From NCBI GenBank assembly GCA_035712145.1, contig DASTBI010000158.1, positions 1 through 64,000 of the forward strand: a stretch of 64,000 nucleotides of DNA, read 5' to 3'. Both the position numbers and the translations under genes were made by a program. Below are positions 32,253 to 40,810 of this stretch, one piece after another (positions within the stretch are counted from its first letter, which is position 1; every line of letters begins with the position of its first letter). This DNA comes from Candidatus Eisenbacteria bacterium (GTDB lineage: Bacteria > Eisenbacteria > RBG-16-71-46). Below the pieces are notes generated by a model, which saw only the letters and a program-made list of their open reading frames with translations, searched no databases and was not told where the DNA came from.

Positions 32253-33508
32253 GCCCGAAAGGCCCGCGACCGCCCGCAATCCGCTACCGCCCGGCTCGGC
32301 GGACCGACGTCGAGACGCTCGCCGAGCTCGGCTCGCGCACCTATCGGGTGGCGAGCGTCGAGAAGCGCCGCGAGTTCTACACCGATCATCCGCGCTTCAC
32401 CCTTCGCGACGTGCGGGTCGTCGAGCTCGAAGGCCAGGTCGTGGCGTCGCTGGTCCTCTATCCGCTCCAGGCATGGGTGAGAGGACAGAAGCTCCCACTC
32501 ACGGGGATCGGCTCGGTGGCGGTGTCGCCCGAGCATCGCCGGCGAGGCGTCGGCGAGGCCGCCATGCGCGCCGCGCTGCGCGAGATGCGACAGCGCGCGA
32601 ATCATCTGTCCATCCTCTATGCCTTCCGCAATTCGTACTACCGCAAACTGGGCTATGGGGTGATCGAGCACCTTCATCAGCTCGCGGTCTCGGCGTCGAA
32701 CCTTCCTCTGGCCGACGAGTCCCGCCGCGTGCGAAGACTGATGCTGCCGGACCGCTCGGCGGTCGAAGCGCTGTACGAGCGTGTCGCGCAGCAGGGCCAC
32801 TTCGCGATCTCGCGCACGGCCGAATGGTGGGAGCGCCGTCTGTGGAACTATCCCGGCGACTGGGTCGTGTACGAAGGCCGGCGGCGGGGCCAGGTCGAAG
32901 GCTATCTCTACTACGAGGTCGAGAACTCGCACGGGCCTTTCCGCCTGGCGGTGAGTCTCAACGAGTTCGTGGCGGCGACGCCCGAAGCGCACCGCGGCCT
33001 GGTCGGCCACCTGGCATCGCTGCGCGACCAGGTGGAGGAGATCCACCATGCGTCGCCGCACGACGGAGCGTGGGCGGCGCTCCTGCGCACCGCCCAGAAC
33101 CTGCGCCCCGCGGCGGAGATCGGGCCCTATCTCGACACGGGAGGGCTGGCCACGGGTGCGATGATGCGGATCACCGACGTCAAGGGCGCGCTCGAGATGT
33201 TGCCCATCACGTCCAGCGCGACCGGCGAGATCGCGCTGGAGATCCAGGATCCGGTGCTCCCGGTCAACGCCCGCGTGTACCACGTGACGGCGCGCGAGGG
33301 CCGCCTTCACGTCGGGCCCGAGCCGTCACGAAGGCTTCCGCGGCTATCCGCGGCGATCGATGTGCTGTCGCCGATCGTGACCGGCACGCTCTCCGCCGCG
33401 CGCGCCGTCGAGGTCTCCCTGGCGTCGTCCACCGGTGATGCCGCCGAGCTGGTGGAAGGCTGGTTCCGCCATCGCCCGGTCTACGTCTATCAGTTCAACG
33501 CCTTCTAG
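32249..33508 (+). CDS. Eis-like GNAT N-acetyltransferase with SCP2-type C-terminus
   Basis: The 419-residue cytosolic enzyme has an N-terminal GNAT domain with the acetyl-CoA loop VAVSPEHRRRGVGEAAM (R/Q-x2-GxG/A motif as RRRGVG) and YRKLGYG, a second degenerate GNAT-like domain and a C-terminal sterol-carrier-like domain (about 300-419), the three-part architecture of Eis proteins. Like Eis, it ends close to an aromatic-rich C-terminus (YVYQFNAF). The start is a TTG at 32249 in a TTGA overlap, strongly supported by AGGAGG 7 bases upstream. The substrate is unknown; amines such as lysine side chains or aminoglycosides are known for the family. Confidence 0.85.
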   Translation: MSPKGPRPPAIRYRPARRTDVETLAELGSRTYRVASVEKRREFYTDHPRFTLRDVRVVELEGQVVASLVLYPLQAWVRGQKLPLTGIGSVAVSPEHRRRGVGEAAMRAALREMRQRANHLSILYAFRNSYYRKLGYGVIEHLHQLAVSASNLPLADESRRVRRLMLPDRSAVEALYERVAQQGHFAISRTAEWWERRLWNYPGDWVVYEGRRRGQVEGYLYYEVENSHGPFRLAVSLNEFVAATPEAHRGLVGHLASLRDQVEEIHHASPHDGAWAALLRTAQNLRPAAEIGPYLDTGGLATGAMMRITDVKGALEMLPITSSATGEIALEIQDPVLPVNARVYHVTAREGRLHVGPEPSRRLPRLSAAIDVLSPIVTGTLSAARAVEVSLASSTGDAAELVEGWFRHRPVYVYQFNAF

Positions 33509-33514
33509 GACCGC

Positions 33515-33991
33515 ATGAACGCAGCCCGTCCCGAATCCAATCGGCCGTTCACCGTGCTGCACGAGATGCGACCGCGCTTCCGCGACACGGATGCGATGGG
33601 TCACCTCAACAACGCTGTTTACGTCACGTACCTGGAGGTGGCCCGGCAGATCTACTGGGAACGGATCGAGCCGAGCGGTGATTACCGGCGCGTTCCTTTC
33701 ATCCTGGCTCACGTCACCATCGACTTTCGCTCCGAGGCCCTGGTCTCGGAGGTGCTGGAAGTGGGGATCCGCTGCGAGTGGATCGGCTCGAAGTCGTTCG
33801 CCTTCACCTACGAGATCCGGGAGCGAGCGACGCGGCGGCTCGTGGTCGAGGCGACCTCGGTCCAGGTCTGCTACGACTACGCCGCCAAGCGCAGCATCCC
33901 GGTGCCGCCGGAGCTGGTGCGTGAGCTCGAGTCCATGGAAGGACGTCCGCTGGCTCGAGCCGCTCATCGGGATCCAGCGCGTCTCGGCTGA
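33515..33991 (+). CDS. Acyl-CoA thioesterase (4HBT/hotdog family)
   Basis: The 158-residue hotdog-fold enzyme has the catalytic segment FRDTDAMGHLNNAVYVTYLEVARQ, in which the aspartate DAMGHLNN matches YbgC/4-hydroxybenzoyl-CoA thioesterases, then FILAHVTIDFRSEA. It hydrolyses acyl-CoA thioesters in the cytoplasm; chain-length preference is not predictable. It begins 6 bases after the acetyltransferase stop, so it is third in the lipoprotein-acetyltransferase-thioesterase operon. Confidence 0.9.
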   Translation: MNAARPESNRPFTVLHEMRPRFRDTDAMGHLNNAVYVTYLEVARQIYWERIEPSGDYRRVPFILAHVTIDFRSEALVSEVLEVGIRCEWIGSKSFAFTYEIRERATRRLVVEATSVQVCYDYAAKRSIPVPPELVRELESMEGRPLARAAHRDPARLG

Positions 33992-34008
33992 GCCCGGCAT
34001 GCCTTCGT

Positions 34009-36345
34009 TCAGCGCACCACGGCGACTCTGGCCGATTCCGACTGACCGAGGCGAGTGAGTCGCACCCAGTAGAGACCGGGAGCGAGTGACGTGGCCTCTG
34101 CGATCGAAACCACATGTGCTCCCGCGCCGAGCACGCCAACGTTGCGCGTCGCCACCCGACGACCCGAGAGATCGAACAGGTCGAGTGTCGCTTTGGCGCC
34201 GTCTTCGAGCGTGAAGGCAACGCTCAAAAGCCCGGCGGTGGGATTGGGTCGGACGCCCCGAAGCCGAAGCCCACTGGAGGGGCTCGCGCCCACGGCAACC
34301 GAGGTCGGAGATCGCAGCTCCCAGACGCTCGCGCTCTTGCCACCCAGGATCAGCATCGTCGGGCCGTCGTCGAATGGCACGCCATCGGCGCCAGGCACCA
34401 CGGCGAGCGGCGTATCCGAAACGTCGGGAGGGACGCCGACGGATTCCAGAGTCCAAGCCGGGCTCCCGTTCAACGAAAGGCTCCAGACTTCGCGGGTGGC
34501 GTTCCCGCCGTACACCAGCATGCGAGGAGATGTCCCTCCCATGTAGATCGCGGCGTGCTGATCGCGCGGCGACGGCGGCGTTCCGCTCGGCGTCAATTCC
34601 GTCCAGGTCGGGGTGCCGTTCAGGTCCAGGGACCAGACGTCGTTGAGGAGCGCGTCGCTCGCATCCCGACCGCCGAACACGACCATGCGTCGCTGGGCGA
34701 CGTCGAAGATCGCGCTGTGGCACGAGCGGGCCGGCGGCGGCGTGCCCTCAGGCGTGATCGGCGACCAGGCGGGAGGGCTGACGTCGAGATCGAGCTGCCA
34801 CAGGTCGTTCAGTGGATTCAAGGGTGGCAACAAGGCGACCGTCTGCCCGCCGAACACGATCATCCTGCGGGCCGGACTGTCGAAGATGGCCGAGTGCTCG
34901 AGTCTCGCCGCGGGTGGATCTCCCGTGGGCTCCAGCGCCGACCAGGTTCCCGTGCCGAGCTCGAGGGACCACACATCATTGACGGGCTGAAGGGAGGACT
35001 CCGAGTGGCCCGCGAAGACGATCATGCGGTCGCCGGGAGCGTCGACGACGGCGGAGTGTGCATAGCGCGGCGAGGGGAGAGCTCCGGAGTTCCCGAAGTT
35101 GATCCAGTCGTAGACCAGGTCTGGCGGCGGGTTGGGTCCCTGCCATAGCGGGATGATGAACGTGGACGTGAAGCTCGAGAAGATAGGCTCGAGGAAGTCC
35201 ACGAATACTCCGCCGAAGACCAGGGTTCGGCGGCGGACGGGATCGAACACGGCAGTCTCATCGATCCATCCGGTGCGCGGGCCGAACGACGGCACCAGAC
35301 GAGTCGCGGGCGCCGTCCCAGTCAGCGGAACGATCCATGCCTGGCTGGTGGTGGCTGGCGGAGTGTCGACGCATCCCCCGTAGAGGATGGCGCGGTCCTT
35401 GGGCGCGTCATAGATCAACGTGCTGCGAGATCCCATCATGATCGTGAAGGACTGCCAGGTCGGCGAGCCCGCGAGATTCAGCTGATAGCTGTCGAGTCTC
35501 ACCTGGTCTCCGAAGAAGCTCTCGCCTGAGACGATCAGCATGCGATCACGCGGCGCGTCGTAGAGCGCCGCGTGCCGCGTCAGCTGCCCCGGCCCCGTTC
35601 CCGAGGTGACGATCTGGGACCACGCAGGTGGGCCGGCGAGGTCGAGCGCGAAGGTCTCGTTGCCGTCTCCGGAGTCGGGCTTCCCGCCGAACACGACCAT
35701 TCGTTGGCGCTGCGAGTCGTAGACCGCGCTGGCGCCGCTTCGGGGTGTCGGCGGCGTCCCCGCGGGCGTCAGAAGAGTCCACACGGGCGGATCGGCGAGC
35801 GACAGCGCCCACACGTCGTTCAGCTTGGTTCCGTCGGTGCCTCCGAAGACGATCATCCGATCGCCGACCGGATCGTAGATCGCCGCGTGCAGCTCGCGGG
35901 CGGTGGGCGGCGAACCGCTCGGCGTGAGAAGGCTCCAGGTCTCAGGAGCCGTGAGCGAGAGCGCCAATACCTCGTTCGATCTGGCGCCGTCGTTTCCTCC
36001 GAAGACGACCATGCGATGCCGCACCGGATCGTAGATGCCCGTGTGGCCGGCGCGCGGCGATGGCGGCAACCCGAGGGCCGCGACCGGTCGCCATCGCGAA
36101 GGCCCGAGATCGGGCAGGGAGAGCTCCCACACGCCGGCACGAAGCGTCGTCGCTTCCATCCCGCCGAACGTCACCAGCCGGCGACCCGTCGGATCGAAGA
36201 CGCCGCAATGCCCCTGGCGAGCGGGAAGCTGAGACTCGCGCCAGACACCGATCTGGGCCGAGGCGCCCGAAGCAAGGGCCAATAGCAACGCGGCATGGAG
36301 CAAGCCGAGCGTGCGGAAGGACGCGACGCGTCGAAGATGAGTCAT
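34009..36345 (-). CDS. Secreted kelch-repeat protein with C-terminal sorting-type domain
   Basis: The 778-residue product has a signal peptide (ending SGASAQ) and about 12 kelch blades, each with the pattern R-x-x-VxFGG (MVVFGGNDG, MIVFGGTDG, MVVFGGKPD, MIVFAGHSE, MIVFGGQT, MVVFGGRDA and others) and W-S-L or W-x-x-LTP between blades. That is enough for two six-blade propellers. The last 80 residues (VRPNPTAG, ATLDLFDLSGRRVAT, GAHVVSIAE, LAPGLYWVRL) form a FlgD/T9SS-type C-terminal domain found on secreted proteins of the FCB group. It is probably surface-bound or secreted; its ligand is unknown. Confidence 0.9.
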   Translation of the reverse strand: MTHLRRVASFRTLGLLHAALLLALASGASAQIGVWRESQLPARQGHCGVFDPTGRRLVTFGGMEATTLRAGVWELSLPDLGPSRWRPVAALGLPPSPRAGHTGIYDPVRHRMVVFGGNDGARSNEVLALSLTAPETWSLLTPSGSPPTARELHAAIYDPVGDRMIVFGGTDGTKLNDVWALSLADPPVWTLLTPAGTPPTPRSGASAVYDSQRQRMVVFGGKPDSGDGNETFALDLAGPPAWSQIVTSGTGPGQLTRHAALYDAPRDRMLIVSGESFFGDQVRLDSYQLNLAGSPTWQSFTIMMGSRSTLIYDAPKDRAILYGGCVDTPPATTSQAWIVPLTGTAPATRLVPSFGPRTGWIDETAVFDPVRRRTLVFGGVFVDFLEPIFSSFTSTFIIPLWQGPNPPPDLVYDWINFGNSGALPSPRYAHSAVVDAPGDRMIVFAGHSESSLQPVNDVWSLELGTGTWSALEPTGDPPAARLEHSAIFDSPARRMIVFGGQTVALLPPLNPLNDLWQLDLDVSPPAWSPITPEGTPPPARSCHSAIFDVAQRRMVVFGGRDASDALLNDVWSLDLNGTPTWTELTPSGTPPSPRDQHAAIYMGGTSPRMLVYGGNATREVWSLSLNGSPAWTLESVGVPPDVSDTPLAVVPGADGVPFDDGPTMLILGGKSASVWELRSPTSVAVGASPSSGLRLRGVRPNPTAGLLSVAFTLEDGAKATLDLFDLSGRRVATRNVGVLGAGAHVVSIAEATSLAPGLYWVRLTRLGQSESARVAVVR

Positions 36346-36400
36346 GGCAGCCCTCGTCCGCGGGACTGGAGAGGCTACGTCCGGCGCGATCGACAGGCGA

Positions 36401-36430
36401 AGTCTAGTCGCCGCCGCGTCGAGTCCTCAA
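36401..36430 (-). promoter_or_regulatory. Sigma-70-like promoter of the kelch gene
   Basis: On the minus strand TTGAGG (36430-36425) and TAGACT (36406-36401) are 18 bases apart, about 56 bases before the kelch ATG. Confidence 0.45.
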
Positions 36431-36447
36431 CCTTCATGGTGGGGGCG

Positions 36448-38343
36448 CTACAGAATCTCCGCAAGCGTCAGCGTGATCTTCTTCTTCTTGCTGCCGCGCT
36501 CGACCTCGAGCGTGTGGCGCTCGCCGGCCTTTCCTTCCTCGAACATCCGTCTCAGCACTTCCGGATCGTAGGAAGCGACCGTCTGCCGGTCGATGGTCAG
36601 CACGCGATCTCCCGCCTTGAGCCCGCCCTTGGCGGCGGCTGAGCCCGGGAGCACCTGCATCGCCTCGTAGCGGTCGCCCAGCTTGGCCAGCTGGAAACCC
36701 GCCATCGAGAAACGATCGCGCTGACCGTAGCGCTGACCGGGCTGCAGATAGACCACCCGCCGGTCGTAGTCGAAAGTCACCTTGAAGCGCTCCAGGATCT
36801 GGTTGCCGATGTTGCCCGCATAGTCCTCGCTCGCCAGTCCGCCGGTCGTCGCCTGGGACAGCACCACGATGGGGTCCTTCCATTGGTAGGGGCCGATCGC
36901 GAATGACTTCATCCGGCACAACGTGCTCGTGAATGTGCCGCCGAAACCGCCACCCGTCACCTGGAAGCTCCTTCCGGCTTTCGCGTGGAGGTCGTGCTTC
37001 CTGACGAACGGACTGTGCATGTCCACCGGGGAGCCACTACCGACGTCGAGACGGAACTCTCCTTCCACAGAATCGAGCCGTGCTTTGACCACCGGAATGT
37101 TGCCGGCCATCGTCATGGGCACCGCAGCCCCCAACCCGGTTCCACGGAACGTCTTGGGATCATGGAGGGTCATCACACCGCGGTCGTAGTCCACTTCCAT
37201 CACGAAGCGGCTGATGAAGTCGTAGCCCAGCACTCCGGCGATCGGTCGCCAGAAGAACGGCTCGAGATGCGGATTCAAGCCGAGCACGGCCACCTTCTGA
37301 TGGCCGATCACCACACCGCCGCCCTCGCCTGCCACCACGATCGAATCGACCGCCGAGAACGACGCGCCGCCCGCGGCCCCGGCGCCGGTGACGCCGATCT
37401 GGCCCTCGGTCGCGATGCCGCGCCGCGCGGCGAATGCGCTGTCGATCACCGTCAGACTCGCGCCGGTGTCGACCAGAAAGTCCTCGGGCGGTCCGCCGTT
37501 CACGGATGCCTTCACCCAGACGTGGCGCGTGCGGTAGACGAACGGAATTCGCGCGGAGTCGGCACGGCCCACGAACCGCACGTCCCTCGTGGACGGCGTC
37601 GGTGGAGCGAACACCGAGGCCTCGATCGTGGGATTCACCCACACGCTGTCCAGGGTCAGGCGCGCCGTGTTCATCGGCATGCCTTCGACTTCGACCACCG
37701 TGAGCCGTGGCCGCCACCGACCCTCGATCATCTGGTAGTCCGTCATCCGGTTCACGATCGTCTGCTGATCGCGGCGCGAGACCACTCGCGCAAGGCGCCC
37801 GCTCTTCTGATCGAACCACAGGCGCCGCGGCCGCCCGACCGGCGGCGTGACCTCGAGCACGTCGTAGCGCCCGGCCGAGTCTCGCTCGGATTCGACGCGC
37901 TTGACGGCACCGCCGCCCTGGTCGTCCGTCAGCCACAGCTCGTTCTCGAAGTAGGTCGAAGCCTGGGAATCTTCGAGGTCCTTGCCGTCCCGTCGCGAGA
38001 GCTTGCCGTTCTGGTCCACCTGCCAGGCGACACCGCCTGCGTTCCCTTCGCGGATGGTGAACGGCCCAATGCTCGTGACACTGGCCGAGCGATCGGGGCG
38101 CTGGGACCAGATCTCCACCTGACCGGTGAGGCCGAACGCCTGGACCGATCCCTTGACGTGCAGCGCACGCTCACGCATCCAGGCATCACGGCCGCCCACC
38201 GCCTTCAGATGACGGTCCACGATCTTCTGAGCATCCGGGGTGATCGTCGCGCGGGCCGGAGCGGCGAACAGGACGAGCGCGAGGCAGGCAACGAGGAAGG
38301 ACGAACTCACGCGGTCGCGACGCTTCACGCTCGACGACGTCAT
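36448..38343 (-). CDS. Secreted retropepsin-like aspartyl protease with PDZ domain
   Basis: The 631-residue product has a signal peptide (ending APARA), an N-terminal LolA-like beta domain (about 35-250), two retropepsin-like halves and a C-terminal PDZ domain (GSAAAKGGLKAGDRVLTIDR). The first half carries the complete VDTGASLTVID with D292; the second has LDVGSGSPVD (D433), where the DTG threonine is replaced by Val, as seen in clan AA pairs with one degenerate half. GGAGG stands 6 bases before the ATG. Single-chain proteases of this kind, with a LolA-like front and PDZ tail, are common but uncharacterised in the FCB and Acidobacteria groups. Confidence 0.85.
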   Translation of the reverse strand: MTSSSVKRRDRVSSSFLVACLALVLFAAPARATITPDAQKIVDRHLKAVGGRDAWMRERALHVKGSVQAFGLTGQVEIWSQRPDRSASVTSIGPFTIREGNAGGVAWQVDQNGKLSRRDGKDLEDSQASTYFENELWLTDDQGGGAVKRVESERDSAGRYDVLEVTPPVGRPRRLWFDQKSGRLARVVSRRDQQTIVNRMTDYQMIEGRWRPRLTVVEVEGMPMNTARLTLDSVWVNPTIEASVFAPPTPSTRDVRFVGRADSARIPFVYRTRHVWVKASVNGGPPEDFLVDTGASLTVIDSAFAARRGIATEGQIGVTGAGAAGGASFSAVDSIVVAGEGGGVVIGHQKVAVLGLNPHLEPFFWRPIAGVLGYDFISRFVMEVDYDRGVMTLHDPKTFRGTGLGAAVPMTMAGNIPVVKARLDSVEGEFRLDVGSGSPVDMHSPFVRKHDLHAKAGRSFQVTGGGFGGTFTSTLCRMKSFAIGPYQWKDPIVVLSQATTGGLASEDYAGNIGNQILERFKVTFDYDRRVVYLQPGQRYGQRDRFSMAGFQLAKLGDRYEAMQVLPGSAAAKGGLKAGDRVLTIDRQTVASYDPEVLRRMFEEGKAGERHTLEVERGSKKKKITLTLAEIL

Positions 38344-38443
38344 GACCAGCCTCCATGTGGTTGATGAGCCGCGGGCCGCATTATAAGCTCGGTGCGCTGG
38401 TGTGCTCCCCTGTCTTGTGCTCGTTCCCATGGAGGTGGAAGAG

Positions 38444-38923
38444 ATGCTCAAGCGGATCGTTCTCGTCCTCGCAGCACTCGGCGCACTCACCGGAGTTCCC
38501 GCGGCCCACGCCGCCGCGACGCTCGGCGGAGTCGGGCCCCGTGTCGGTGTGAGCATCGACCCCGACCAGCTCGTCCTCGGCGGACAGCTCATCATCGGCG
38601 AGCTCGCACCCGATCTCACCTTCGATCCCAGCCTCGAGTTCGGGTTCGGCGACGACGTCACGGTGATCGCCATGAACTTCGACCTCCATTACCACTTCAC
38701 CGTCGAGGGTTCGGCCTGGCGGCCTTATGCCGGCGCCGGACTCGGACTCGCATTCATCGAGGTGGACGGGGGCGGCGGCTCGGACACCGAAGTCGGCCTC
38801 AACCTGGTCGGCGGCGCCGGAGTCCCGACGCAGTCCGGCAACCGCTTCTTCGGCGAGCTCCGGCTGGGGCTCGGCGACATTCCGGAGATCAAGATCGTGG
38901 CCGGCTGGAACTTCAAGATCTGA
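38444..38923 (+). CDS. Small outer-membrane beta-barrel protein
   Basis: The 159-residue product has a signal peptide (ending AAHAA) and eight predicted strands: GPRVGVSIDPDQLVLGGQL, LTFDPSLEFGFGDD, VTVIAMNFDLHYHF, WRPYAGAGLGLAFIEV, TEVGLNLVGGAG and RFFGELRLGLGD, ending IKIVAGWNFKI with a penultimate basic residue. It resembles OmpA-like or YfaZ-type barrels. GGAGGTGG precedes the ATG. A TATAAG sequence at 38382-38387 may be its -10 element. Confidence 0.82.
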   Translation: MLKRIVLVLAALGALTGVPAAHAAATLGGVGPRVGVSIDPDQLVLGGQLIIGELAPDLTFDPSLEFGFGDDVTVIAMNFDLHYHFTVEGSAWRPYAGAGLGLAFIEVDGGGGSDTEVGLNLVGGAGVPTQSGNRFFGELRLGLGDIPEIKIVAGWNFKI

Positions 38924-38947
38924 TCGGCGCGCGGGTGAGCCGAGCAC

Positions 38948-40810
38948 TCATTGATTCGTCGCCATCGCGCCCGTTCGACGGCCCGCATACTTCATGCGTT
39001 CGAGGAAGTGCTCGGGCGGCAGGAATCCCTCGACTCGCGCTTCCATCACTTCCTGCCCGTCGGGTCCGATGAACACCACGGTGGGCACGCCGGAAATGCC
39101 GTAGCGTTGCTTGAGCGCCTTGGACTCCGGCGAGTCGTAGCGCGTGAGGTCCACCCGATAGGCGCGGAACGAGCGAGCCAGGGCCCGCACCCGTGAATCG
39201 GTGAAGGTGAAGCGGTCGAGCTCGTGGCAGGGCGCGCACCAGTCGGCGGAGAAGTCGATCATCACCGAATGCCCGCGGCCGAGATCCGCTGCGAGCACCT
39301 CCGCGGCGAACGGCTCGAACGCCACACTCTGACGAGGCGTGGTCGCGACGACCATGACGCCCGCCAGGGCCGCGAGGGCGCCGACTCCGTAGCGGAACAG
39401 CCGGAATCGCGGCCGGGCGGTGGCGCTCCGGTCGATGAAGCCCAGGTAGATTCCACCCAGCACCAATGCGGCCGGCAGCACCCACGGCGCCCAGTCGGGA
39501 GCGATCGCCAGCAGCAGGTAGAAGAGCCCGACGCCCAGGAGGATGACGCCGAACACCTTCTTCACCCACACCATCCAGTCGCCGGAGCGCGGCAGGCGCT
39601 GGAGCAGGTTGGAGAAGCTCGCCAGGAACAGGTATGGAAAGCCCAGCCCGAGGGCGAGTGCGAACATGGTGCGGAACCCGAACATCGCGTCGCCGCGCTG
39701 CGCGATCATCGCCAGCACCGCGACGACGAACGGCCCGACGCAAGGGGCGGCGATGATGCCGACCATCAGCCCGGAGACGAAGAGTCCCATCGCGGAAGTG
39801 GTGTTGGCGCCACCCACCCGCTGGAGCAGCCAGGCCGGCGGCTGCATCTCGTAGAGGCCGAACATCGAGAGCGAGAGTCCGATCAGCAAAGCACCGAGCG
39901 CGATGCCGACCCAGACGCTCTGCAGCGCCGCGCCGAACAACCCGCCGGTGAGCGCCGCGACGACGCCGAGCGTGGAGTACATGACCACGATGCCGAGCAC
40001 GTAAAGCGAGGCCGCGCTGATCACCGTGGGCAGCGGCTCCTGGCGGCGCGCGCCGAAGATCGAGACCGTGACGCCCAGCATCGGGAACACGCACGGGGTG
40101 AGGTTGAGGAACAGGCCGCCGACGAAGAGCGCCAGGAACCACACCAGTCCGCCGCTCGCCAGCGCGGCCTCGAGGCTCTTGCCGATGGCCGCCGATTGGC
40201 TTCCCTGCGCGGGCGGCGCGATCTGGAAGGAGGAGGACGGCGCGGTCCCCGTGCCCGGGGCCGAGTCGGCGGGGGCCCCCGCGCCCTGCGGCATCGGCGC
40301 CGTCCCGCTCGAGGCTCCGGCTTCGACATCGACCGGGATCTTGAACGCGACCGTCGCGGGCGCCAGACAGATCTGGTCGTTGCACGCCTGGAAGCGCAGC
40401 GTTCCGGAGAGCGTCCGGCGTCCCCCCGGCGAGCTCGCGGCGGCGGTCAGCGGCACCTCGATGACCGCCGCGCCGTCGTAGACCAGGAGCTCGTTGTCAT
40501 CGAAGGCGAGCTTCGCCTTCTTCGGCGCGGGATAGATCGGGCTCCCGGCAACGATCCCCGAGCTGGCGCTCACCTCGACCTCGGTGGGGATCAGGTAATC
40601 GAGCGCCGGCGGGTTGGCGTTCACGTGCCATCCCTCGGCGATCGCGAGCTCGATCCGAGCGCGCACGCTTCCGCCCGCGGTGATCTTCGCCTCGACCGTC
40701 GTGATCTGGACCAGCTCGGCGGCTTCCGGAACGTTCGTTCCCAATTGGGCTCGAGCGTCGGTGAAGACTGCGGCGAGCAGCGTGAGCGCCAAAGCAGGAA
40801 CGAACTTCAT
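38948..40810 (-). CDS. dsbD: Thiol:disulfide interchange protein DsbD
   Basis: The 620-residue protein brings electrons from cytosolic thioredoxin across the inner membrane to periplasmic thiols. It has a signal peptide, an N-terminal immunoglobulin-like DsbD-alpha domain with the cysteine pair in CNDQICLAP, a central membrane domain with the two conserved sites TPCVFPM and APCVGPF, and a C-terminal thioredoxin domain with CAPC near residue 525 and cis-Pro GVPTVVF. All three redox pairs are present. The ATGA overlap with the YyaL-like gene shows coupling. Confidence 0.93.
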   Translation of the reverse strand: MKFVPALALTLLAAVFTDARAQLGTNVPEAAELVQITTVEAKITAGGSVRARIELAIAEGWHVNANPPALDYLIPTEVEVSASSGIVAGSPIYPAPKKAKLAFDDNELLVYDGAAVIEVPLTAAASSPGGRRTLSGTLRFQACNDQICLAPATVAFKIPVDVEAGASSGTAPMPQGAGAPADSAPGTGTAPSSSFQIAPPAQGSQSAAIGKSLEAALASGGLVWFLALFVGGLFLNLTPCVFPMLGVTVSIFGARRQEPLPTVISAASLYVLGIVVMYSTLGVVAALTGGLFGAALQSVWVGIALGALLIGLSLSMFGLYEMQPPAWLLQRVGGANTTSAMGLFVSGLMVGIIAAPCVGPFVVAVLAMIAQRGDAMFGFRTMFALALGLGFPYLFLASFSNLLQRLPRSGDWMVWVKKVFGVILLGVGLFYLLLAIAPDWAPWVLPAALVLGGIYLGFIDRSATARPRFRLFRYGVGALAALAGVMVVATTPRQSVAFEPFAAEVLAADLGRGHSVMIDFSADWCAPCHELDRFTFTDSRVRALARSFRAYRVDLTRYDSPESKALKQRYGISGVPTVVFIGPDGQEVMEARVEGFLPPEHFLERMKYAGRRTGAMATNQ

